A stretch of DNA of 64,000 nt from Owenia fusiformis (lineage: Eukaryota; Annelida; Polychaeta; Sabellida; Oweniidae). Positions 10,101 through 22,100 of this stretch are shown piece after piece (the first letter of the stretch is position 1; the number at the start of each line of letters is the position of its first letter). The notes beneath the pieces are model-generated. The model did not search any database and was not told the origin of the DNA. It saw only the letters and a program-made list of their open reading frames with translations. The position numbers and the translations under genes are program-made. The stretch spans positions 35,885,425 through 35,949,424 of the forward strand of contig CAIIXF020000010.1 in NCBI GenBank assembly GCA_903813345.2, read 5' to 3'.

Positions 10101-13100
10101 AAAGCTGATTCCAGGTAGACTGATGTCTATCTATTTATGTTTTTTAAAGTTTATATGGTTAGTGCACACAAAGCTCAATACAATATATCACACTCAAGCC
10201 ATTCAAAACACAGTATATAACATATATACATTCTATATTTTACAACAGATAAATGATTTTAAGGTTCATTGAAATTTATTGTCATTCTGTTTCTATCCTG
10301 TTAGCATTCACACCATGATCAAAAGTATTCACATACTGTTTTTATTTTTATTTTTTTTATTATCCCATTGAACGAAGCTCGGAAGGATAAAGGGAACGCC
10401 TCCATCTGTCTGTCCGTACATCCGTCCGGGCAATAACTCAAATACCGTTGGTCCGATTTTGTTCATATTTTATACACATATACCCTATGAAAGTAGATGT
10501 TTTACTCGAAAGCCGATTTTCAAAATGGCCGCTCATTAAAAAATGGCCGCCATTTTAGTGCCGCCGATTTTACAGTAATTTAGGAACAATGCAATATATA
10601 AAACTGTAATAGCAATATGTTTTAAATGTAAAAAAATTATGTTGAATGTGTGGAAGTGAAAGTTCATTTTGACAGTATCATGGAGGATAGTTTGAAATGG
10701 GTACATTACAATTAGATACACATTCATGACATTGAGAATATACACTTTCAGAACAGCAGTCTTTATGAAACTGGATGAAAGCTTGCCAGATCTCAATATG
10801 GCCTGTCTGTATTTTACCTCCATTTTAATTAGTTTTAATCAATTAATTCTTTATATTTCTTGTAGGTTAATTAAGCCTGCCATTGAAGTACTGCTGGTTC
10901 CCCCTACAGTAAAGAAGATGCCGTCAATCACCTCACTTCTTGAAGAGCTCCCATGTGGATGTGTATTAGAGGAGGACAAGAAAAAGCCGAAACAAGATGG
11001 TAGATAAATGTTATGACTTTGTTGTGTCATTGTTGAGGATAACTAGAAATGTATTGAAAATCAAGATTTTTCAAACTAGGATGTATCAGTATTTATGTAA
11101 AACAAATTAATACTCTTCACCCATCTATACATCCCTATTTGATGGAAGTTAAAATGAGCAGATATTTTGTTTTTGGGCAGAAATAAAGCTCCCCAAATCA
11201 TAAAATTTTGAAACTGAAGCTTATAATTTATATTTTCGGAGAATTTATTGATTATTGTAGAAATTGCCAAGTGGAACATCTCTGTAAGTGGAACACGTCA
11301 CAAGTGGAACAGGTTTTCAAAATCCTTCAGCCCTTTGAATCAATGTTAATGAACCCCTTTTCCTGTCTCAAATGGAACACTTATGTGGTCCCAAGGGGGT
11401 TCCACTTACACAGGTTTTACTGTATTCCAAAAGTTGTCTAATCCAAACACCCATGACACCAGCCAAAATCGTTCAAATTGGCAGGTCTTCAAATTTCGAG
11501 GATATTGTTGATCGGGAGGGGGGATTTTCATTGTTCAGTCCACTATATTGAACACTTAATACTAAGTCAGAAAACAATACATATTGTTGATGAGTTTATT
11601 CTACAATAGCCCTATAGCCTATATGCTATTTTTATTTACATTTTGAACAATTTCATTATTTTAGTAAAAATAACTTATATTTTGGCAAAAACTTTGTAAT
11701 ACACTGTATAAGTGTATGATAGTCTTGAACGAAATCTTATCCAATATTATGGTTATATAGTGCTGTTTTACTTTTGCTTGAAAAAATTCCTTCATTGTTG
11801 TTTGTTTTTTTGGCACTTTTAGCTTTAGCAATATTTGAGTAGGTTTCCTCTTCAAGTAAAAAGAATTTTTCATGAGTGTTCATACGAGATAATCCTCCAA
11901 AATATCAAGGGCATTCAGGATGTCAAATGTATCCCTTTTTAGGAGGCATTTTAGTGATAGGATATTACGAAGTTGAATTTTTTCTCTTTCGTGATATAAT
12001 CTTGTCTGCAAATGTGTCTGTGTTGTCTTTGTGATCATAAAACATTTACTGATTGAATCTAAGCTATCAAAACAGACCCATGGAATATAAAACATCTAAG
12101 ACCTGTTCATAATCCAAATCAAGAACATCCAGTTAATTTACAATAAGGATAAACCAATTATCTCCCAGACTCTCACCTTTCTCTTAATCCAAATCAAAAA
12201 CATCCAGGTGATTTCCATAAATGATAAATCAATTATCTTCTTGATTCACACCTTTCTCTTAATCCAAACATAAAACATTCAGTTCTATTCTCATAGGATA
12301 AACCAATTAACTCCTGTATTCACACCTTTCCAAATCATCCTGTTTGTTTTCCAACAATAAGGGATGTCACTGAGACTAATTAGGTTAAGTTAATTAGGAC
12401 AATATTGGTTCTTTGATTACATTGTATATGTAAAGATAAATAACAACTATAACAGGAACAGGAAAAAATGGGACCGAAAAAAGTGTTCAAATTGGAAGGT
12501 GTTCGGATTAGCCAGGTGTTCAGATATACAGGTTCTACTGTATACTGGTACATTGTAATGTAGCTGAAACAGCCGGTACATGCTTATAGTCCTGAATCAG
12601 CTTAAACAGTAACAAATGTCAATAGTGAGGGAAAATTCTGACATATCTAACAATTACGAAATGTTCAACAAGTGCTTTGATGAATCTTGGTTCCAGGCAT
12701 TTGATAAATTCTTGAGTTTAAGAACATTAATTTAGACAGACAAACGCCGTGGCATTTTAAAAATGCTCATATTCTGACATGAATGAAAAATTGCTATGAA
12801 TGGTGGAGTTTTTGCAGCTGATTTATATGCAGAGTAACGTAACAGTGTTGAAGATCTCTGATGTTCCATCTTGATTTAGATGATTGATTTTTGGAAGTTT
12901 TAAAAGATTTTGTTAAAGTATGGACACAATATATGTGCCTGAGTGTTCAGTTTTACCGAAAGCTACTGCAATCACCCGCTTGTCTGACCACTTTGCTTCC
13001 ACAAAAGTGCTTCTTATAAAGTGTCAGTATTATTTTTCAGATATGAGGGATCTGATCACAGATGCACTGCATCTTCTTGTTCAAACATTTGCCAATGAAG

Positions 13101-16100
13101 TGCAATCCTTGCGTACTGCGATTTGTGTGTTATTCAAGACTATTCAGAATACACTACCAGAGAAACGAGTCAAGTCTCCCCATGACTGTGCAGGGCTACA
13201 GGTGAGAGTAGTTAGTGATTGCCAATTTTGACACACCCTCTTTTGCTTTATAGTAATGCTTGATTGCAGGTTGTGTAGACCGTTCATGCTTGATTTAAAG
13301 CAAAAACACTGACTTTTGCACGTTGGTGGCGTTGCGCCTTTTTTAATAGATCTTATACCTAAGAAGAGAATCGGCTAAAAAAAATTCATAGAATACGTAA
13401 CATATTTTACCATACCGTGCGCCTATTCGTTTAGCAATTAAATCATAAACTTTTTCTTGAAAAAATAATTTTTGCAGATTTGTTCATTTTTCGACCAGAA
13501 ATTGCTTGCTCCCCCTCCGTCCCATTTTCACGATCACCAGGCGTGGTTTCATGTTTAATTTTAATGTCACACCAGAGATGGTGATCACATAAAGTGGGAA
13601 ATTGTTAAAGTTGTTTTTGTGGGTGGTGTTTGGTTGTTTGGCAGTTGGTATTTAGCAGTTGGTGTTTGGCATTTGGCATACAGCAGTTGGTGTTTGGCAC
13701 TTAGAGTTCAGTGTCTGTAACAAATGGCAAGTGGTGACATTTTGCTTGTAATGCCTTGTCTGAACATGTTATCGTATACATGTTGGTATATTTATATATA
13801 CTCCAAATGAAAAAATATTGAGTAATTAGCTTATCGTAAAGAATTTTTTATCGACAATTGATTCATATGAACTTCTTTTATTTTACCTAAAAGTCAAGGT
13901 AAAAGTATTATTTGTTGTGCAAAGGGAGAATCATAGATCTTCTAGAAAGGTTGTTAACTACCACAAGTTATAAAGGAAAGTGTCATAATGTTGGCAGGAA
14001 GCACCTACCATGTTCATACATATTCTTTTCTTTAGGTCCTAGCCAGCTGTTTTCGATATTGTATGTTAGACCAGGCCTATATAGAGACCCTACTAGATAC
14101 TGACTTACCACAAGATATAAAGGAAAGTGTTGTAATGTTGGCTGAAAGTACCTACCATGTTCTTACATCTGAAGGTTAGTATTTTACAATGTACAAGGGG
14201 GATTCAAAAAGTGTCCCTGAAGGTTAGTATTTTACAATGTACAAGGGGGATTCAAAAAGTGTCCCTGAAGGTTAGTATTTTACAATGTACAAGGGGGATT
14301 CAAAAAGTGTCCCTGAAGGTTAGTATTTTACAATGTACAAGGGGGATTCAAAAAGTGTCCCTGAAGGTTAGTATTTTACAATGTACAAGGGGGATTCAAA
14401 AAGTGTCCCTGCATGTGTAATCATTTCTCATATATATTTTTCCCTTTTCCATGTATTTACCTTAATAGTCCTATTTATTTATACCATATATTTCCCTCTT
14501 ATTTTCCAAATATTCCTCCCTTTAACTCCTTATGTTTACCACTCAAATTCCATATGTTTACCCCTCATATTCAAAATCCTACTCCTTATATTCTATCTCT
14601 CATATTCCATTTATTTACCCCTTGTAAAATACCTTCCCTTTAATTCTGGGCGTGGCAAGCCAGTATAAGAGGGGATAGTTTATTTTGAAACCAAATTGGT
14701 GTATTAGGGTCATACTGAAACATGAAGGGTAGGTGTAGGGATTTCAAGCTAACGAACCCATAAAATGTGAACATGAGAAGTAAGTTTTGTATAAAATAAT
14801 GCAATAATGTATATTTATTGGTATCTGAAGATGTATGAAGTAACAATTAGAGTCCATTTCACTGCTTCAGTTCGTCAGTAGAACGGCAAAAATTAGAAAT
14901 TGGGCGACCATTGTGCAATAATATATGGAAAAGTATATTCATAATGTACATGAATGACATTTGTATATCTTGGATTGCTTCTAGTTTGGCTTATAAAGTG
15001 TGTGGCCTCTTATATTTGGATGTTTCTCTGACATGTTATTTTCAATAAGATTAACATGGCCGAAATTCTTCAAATTACGAGACGGCACAGGCTTATTGCA
15101 CAAAAAACTAAAAAATCTGAAATATACAAATGTCATTCATGTACATTATGAATATACTTTTCCATATATTATTGCACAATAGTCTCCCAATTTCTTATTT
15201 TTGCCGTTGTACTGACGAAATGAAGCAGTGAAATGGACTCTAGTAGATGGTGTTTGTGCAAAAAAAATTGTCACTTCCTGTTTTGTCATTTCCTGTTAAC
15301 TTCCATAGCACCTTAAAGAGGAATAAAGCTGAAGGTTGAAGAAGTTAAAGAATCTGAAGACTGAATGGTTTCAAAGGGAAGTGAAGCTAAGCATTGAAGA
15401 ATCTGAAGACTGGATGGTTTCAAAGGGAAGTGAAGCTAAGCATTGAAGAATCTGAAGACTGAATGGTTTCAAAGGGGTGTGAAGCTAAGCATTGAAGAAT
15501 TTGAAGACTGAATGGTTTCAAAGGGGAGAGAAGCTAAGCATTGAAGAATCTGAAGACTGAATGGTTTCAAAGGGAAGTGAAGCTAAGCATTGAAGAATCT
15601 GAAGACTGGATGGTTTCAAAGAGGTGTGAAGCTAAGCATTGAAGAATTTGAAGACTGAATGGTTTCAAAGGGGAGAGAAGCTAAGCATTGAAGAATCTGA
15701 AGACTGAATGGTTTCAAAGGGAAGTGAAGCTAAGCATTGAAGAATCTGAAGACTGGATGGTTTCAAAGGGGAGAGAAGCTAAGCATTGAAGAATCTGAAG
15801 ACTGAATGGTTTCAAAGGGGAGAGAAGCTAAGCATTGAAGAATCTGAAGACTGAATGGTTTCAAAGGGAAGTGAAGCTAAGCATTGAAGAATCTGAAGAC
15901 TGGATGGTTTCAAAGGGGAGAGAAGCTAAGCATTGAAGAATCTGAAGACTGAATGGTTTCAAAGGGGAGAGAAGCTAAGCATTGAAGAATCTGAAGACTG
16001 AATGGTTTCAAAGGGGAGTGAAGTTAAGCATTGAAGAATTTGAAGACTGTTGGCCCAGGCACTCGATGGGACTTTTGGATAATTACCTTGATAGGGGGAA

Positions 16101-19100
16101 ATGAAGAAAATGAAGACAATTTGAGAAATTATGGGTAAAATCTAAACTAATTGCTTAAAAAGCAAAGTAAATGGTTGTGACTGAGTTAATAAACACTCGT
16201 ATCACCTTAACACATATGATAAGACCAAAATTGAAGTCTTGAAGGCAATTTATCAATTGTCCTAACAGACACTCTATCCATGCCGTGACCTTGGCTATGA
16301 AAGTTAGAAAAACACCCTACCTTGTCAGGAAAACCCCAGCATCACTGCTCAGAGCTTGAATACCAACCTCACAAAAGTAATGTTTGAACAACCAATGAAC
16401 AGCCAACAATGCTGAGCAGTTGCCACATAAATAGTTTTCAATAGACACACTTAAATGCATATACACATAAATACATGTTGCTGTTCGATTTAAGCAAAGA
16501 GAGTAAGGTTAACAATAATAGATCATGCACAGTTAAATACTACACTTAAATAGTACATGGAGCTTGATGAACATAAACATCAGTTATTGAAACACAATGG
16601 AGGTTTGTTACAGTTTACTCCTTAATTTTCATATATTTATTATTCCCTCAATATCCTAGATGCAAGTAGAAATAATCTTGATTTACGTCATTAAAAATTC
16701 ATGTCATATTTGGAATCTACATGTAAAATTACATCTCGAAATGTGGTTTTGCAAAGAGTTTATCAACTATGAAAATTTATTTTTCTTTGAAAATGTGACT
16801 TCTAGGTCGGGGAGATTCCCCATAGACCCCATGTTGTAAAATCACAAAAAGTGAAATATCTTTTCTTGTGTTGGGCAGATAATATTTTCTCTTACTTGCC
16901 ATATTTTAATTTGTATAACTATCACATACATAAGGGTAATATGAAAAATGAACCACTAAAACTGATGAATATTCAAGTTTAAAGGAATTTTGTAATACCC
17001 TGCCATGTTATTTCCCCCGAATAGGCCATCTGGTGGCAAAAGTGGTAACTACCTACTCGCATCTGAGTAATTCCCCCCAAATTCCATAAGTTTACCCCTT
17101 ATAATATTCCATTGGTTTATCCCTATGTTTGCTCTCATTCCTTATGTTTTTCTTTATTTATTTCATATGTTTACCATTTATATTTCATATACTCCTCAAA
17201 AAAAGTTAAGGACCTCATAGGTTTACATGTTAATCCCCATTTTTGTTTAACGACTGTTTTCTAAGCGGGGAACAAAAGAAATCCCAATAAAGTAAATAAA
17301 TCTGTATCTTGATTCTTTTCACTATAAAGTCCACAACGTTTCAATGTTATATCTCCATTACATTGTGTCAATATTTGACGTCAAAATTGATGAATTCCAT
17401 GAAATGTAACAAAAAAAGGCAGATCCCATGTTAAACAAATGGGGAATGGTGGCTTAGGGGCAACTCAGATTTTGGAATATCTATTCAGCAAAACATTTAT
17501 TAAAAATACTTTCTAAGTAGAAAATTGAATGATTTTACATTTTACACGCTAAATGTCTCGCTAATGTTGTTAAAGTTAGCGATACGGAGCGTTAAAGTAA
17601 TTTTGACCACCTCATTGAACCACCTGTGTTATTTCAATAAGAGGTTCATTAAAAATTATTGAATTTGAAACCATTAACTTTTGTAAAGCCTGGACAATTA
17701 AATCATATTTTTGTCAAGTAGACAATTTAGCAAATTTAATTATCTCTTACAATCTCAATTTTGAGAGCAATCGGATGGATGGATCGTTCCTCATATGACT
17801 TATGGAAAAACAACCATTCCCCATTTGTTTAACATGGGATCTGCCATTTTTGTTAAATTTCATGAAATTCATCAATTTTGACATCAAATTTTGACCCAAT
17901 GTAATGGAGATATAACATTGAAACGTTGCGGACTTTATAGTGAATAGAATCAAGATACAGATTTATTTTCTTTATTGGGATTTCTTTTGTTCCCCGCTTA
18001 GAAAACAGTCGTTAAACAAATATGGGGATAAACATGTAAACCTATGAGGTCCTTAATTTTTTTTGAGGAGTATATGTTTACCTCTCATATTTCATATACA
18101 GGATGCCCCAAAATAATTGCACCCAAATGAGATGGAAATAACTCTTTTATTCCTTTACGAAAAAGAATCTTTCACATGATAAAGGTAATGATAGAAATAT
18201 AGCGAGTTACATGTTAAAGCTTTCAGATTTATATGAAAATTTAATTGTTTGTCAGATGACAGCATTTCAAGAATATTCCTTTATCAGTTCATGTCAGATG
18301 ACATCATTTCAAGAATATTCCTTTATCAGTTCATGTCAGATGACAGAATTTCAAGAATATTCCTTTATCAGTTCATGTCAGATGACAGCATTTCAAGAAT
18401 ATTCCTTTATCAGTTCATGTCAGATGACATCATTTCAAGAATATTCCTTTATCAGTTCATGTCAGATGACAGCATTTCAAGAATATTCCTTTATCAGTTC
18501 ATGTCAGATGACAGCATTTCAAGAATATTCCTTTATCAGTTCATGTCAGATGACAGCATTTCAAGAATATTCCTTTATGAGTTCATTAATCACAGAGTTA
18601 TGCTGTGTTTATCTCAGTACAATTTTAGGACACCCTGTATTTATCCCTCCTACATTTATCCCTTGCTTTCAATATTCTTACCCTTCATTCCATATTTTTC
18701 TCCTCATATTCCAAATGTTTAAGACCCATAGCAGGCCCGTAGCCAGGATTTGCCAAGGGGGGGTTCAGTTTTCAAAGATTTCCAGGGGGGGTTTACATTT
18801 GATAATTTTGTCCCAAATATGGCTAAAATCACTTAAGAAGTGCTCAAAATGGTGAAAAACTGCATGATTTTGAAAGAATTTTTGGCCGGGGGGTTGGCCG
18901 AACCCTGTGAGCCCCCCCCCCTCTGACTACGGGCCTGCATAGTAAGGGTAAACTCAAAAGGTATTAAAAACAGAATTTCTTGTACTAGATTAGTACCTCA
19001 CAGTCCAACCAGTATCCTGAATAATAATGGAATATAACATACTTCCATTTTTGACAAACTGAATCCAGAACCACAAAACATTGGACATTTCATTTATACT

Positions 19101-22100
19101 AAAGTCATTTGACTGGTTGGTTAGATCTATTGTTGCGGTGCTATCATATCACCAAATAGTCCCCAGTGCTGTCTTATCCTTTTTATTTATTTTTTGGTTT
19201 TATTCTCCAGTACTAAGAGGTAGCAGGTCAAGTCATGGAACACCCCGGAATATTCCAAGTGTGGCCAGCAGCTTCCTAAGGCATAACAAACAGTGGGTCA
19301 CGGAGCAAGTACAGACAATCACAGACTTCCTGAACCAAGAGTAAGGGTTTCAGAGTTTGTAATTATTAAGTTTCTTTTTCTCCCATTTGGAAATAAATCA
19401 ACTCTGGGGGAGTGCATTGATATCTGTTCATATAAATATGGAAGCAGATGTTTTTTTCTCATTTCTCATTTTTTCTCATTTTTAGAAGATGATGATAAAA
19501 GAATGTAGTTTTAATAATGATTATGAAAATAAGTTGAAATTCTATTTTTAAATGGAGTGTTATCTTGGCTGTATGCCGAATAACTCACTCAAGCCACGTA
19601 TTCCTTTCATTATAACGAATTTTATGTAACATGACTATATGTTTTTATTCCGCTATTTAATATACGCTCTACCATGAGTATTTGGTATCAAATTAAACGT
19701 CTCTTAATCCTGCAAAATATCATTTAGTTTCTATCTCAGGGTTATAAAAGCTGAACGCATTATCAATCGTCGAACATTCCAAACTATCATTTTTTGCCTT
19801 GTAACCGATCACCCTTATGTTGATTGACAGTAACTTTTTTATATTCTGAAACGTATTTTGTTATAATAATTGACTATTTCATCACAAAGACTGCATCGTG
19901 TCGATTGTACGTTAGCTGTAATTAATTTATTTGCTAATTTATTATTGGAAAATCGACATTAAGTATGTGTAGCCCTCGAAGGCACCATCATCGACACCAT
20001 GCTTGAAATCAACGGTGTCGAGATGCCTCTGCACTATTCATGATAGCCCCCTATTTACTTCTTTGAAATATAAATTGCCTTATTAACGGATGTAAAACAT
20101 TTTCACAATACATTTGAATATAACATATTTAGCTTGTTACGTATTTTTCGACGTAAAGTACTATTTTTTAAAATCATCATCGACTCTACAAGTACGTTGT
20201 CTTTGGACTCTGCTTTCAATCAAAATCAGGTTTCAATGTTAAGTAATGGTGTTGACGGTTTGTCTCAATATATATTGATAATATAAAAATACGCTTTATT
20301 GATGTTATTCTTTGACCACGTAAAGATTGAGATATTTACGACCATCAACAACTCCACCACATACGACTCCAAAATACTTTCCACATATTAAGTAGGTCAC
20401 ATGTATAATCGAACGCTATATATTTGTTGAATGAACCTACATTCATTAAATGACTATTTTGTTGTATGTGTAGCATTTTACAGTGATACCGAGCTAAGCA
20501 TTTAGAGCATATTGTTCATTGTGATTACAGCGTATAGAGATAAGTAAAATTGAATCTATTAAGCAGATCATGTTATTTACTTATGATGCATATTCTGTTT
20601 GTCTTGAAATGGTATGGTAATGTGACACAAGAATTGGGATGATTGAGCAGTTCATTGTTTTATAAAATCACTGACAAATATAGATGCACATTCCCCGATA
20701 TTTCTTAATTTATAAACGTTTCGTTCAGTGTACAACTAGACGAAATATATTTCTTGCCATTATTATAAAACAATAAATATTTCATTGGGATAATCAGTTT
20801 TGTGACATTTTATTAATGTGTATAACTTCCCACACTCTCATTAATATATCTGTCTTACTTATCAGACCTTTCTGATGATATAAGAATATGGCACTCACCA
20901 ACGCCGTCGTTCCCTACAGACTACAGTGAAGGGAGAGAAAGAAAAAGAAAGATACCAAGCAAAGGCTACTTAGAGCAAGAACGATTGCGACAGCGAGCAT
21001 AGTATACACCGAGAAATAACCTGTCTGCTGAAGCTCTTCAACGGATCAGAGAAAAGAACAACAAGGCATCCCGGGAATACAGGGCACGCATACGCCAAGT
21101 GTATAGAGGAACAATCAAAACACGCCAGACTGAAGGGAACGCTCAGAGTCTCAAAGTGAAACTGCCAGGACACGAATGAAAATCCAAAAAATCCCAGAAT
21201 GCATTATTAAAACATTGTAGATAAGGCGACTGGACTTAAATCAGCACTAGGTACCTTTCGAATCAATGCTAGCTGTGAGAGGGGTTTCCGATAATATTGT
21301 TGAAACGCGAGAATTATCGTGCTATTGTGACGCATGCAGAACAGATACGTCATCCTCAAAGGAACAACCTTATAACCGTTAGGAAGACCCAGCAGGCAGC
21401 TACGGTAGTCACCGACAACCATCTTTAAAACCAAAACGGACCACACGACGAGCACACAAGACACCCAGTACGTCAAGTAAAGCATCGACGCCCTCCGACG
21501 TTTTCACTCTTTCAACCACACTGAAGCATCGGCCTTTAGGATAGCCCCATCTACAAGTTCAAAGTCTTCAGACACAATTGTTTCCGCGAAGAAAAGGAAA
21601 GGCCCGATAAAAAGAAAAGACACTGTAAATATTTGCAAGGCATGCGGTGTCAACTATTATTCGTATTTACAATCGCAGTTCGAATGGATCAAGTGCTCTA
21701 AATGCCCCGACTGGTTTCATGATTCCGGGAAATGTTCTCGTGTAAATGGGATGCTCATTGGAGAAATATTTACATGCTTTAATTGCAATAAAAGACCTTA
21801 AATGTGTAAATTATGTAAACGTTATTGTTTAAAAACCTAAGCGACCATCAGCGACACTGTTAAATAACACTTAATATCACAAGGAAGAGTGATTGACCTA
21901 TTCGTAACAATGTTGTATTTTGATGTAAGAAGACATGTGTGTCTAATTTGTACATTCATTTTGTCGATCGACAAATTGACTTGGCATATTATTTAGCTTA
22001 GAAAACAAGATCTTGAAATTAATTATCTGTAGGGAAACAATGTATTTCAATGATTATCTTAATAAAATTCTCTTGTTAAGATAAACAGCAACTATTGCAA

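Noticed and set aside
14157-14420. 87-codon frame with a 16-residue repeat
   Set aside because: Translation of the 48 bp tandem repeat in a frame different from that of exon d.
18211-18855. 214-codon and 157-codon plus-strand frames
   Set aside because: Both read through the 42 bp minisatellite because its period is a multiple of three.
21207-21485. 92-codon minus-strand frame
   Set aside because: Opposite strand of the decayed finger-containing element; no motif of its own.
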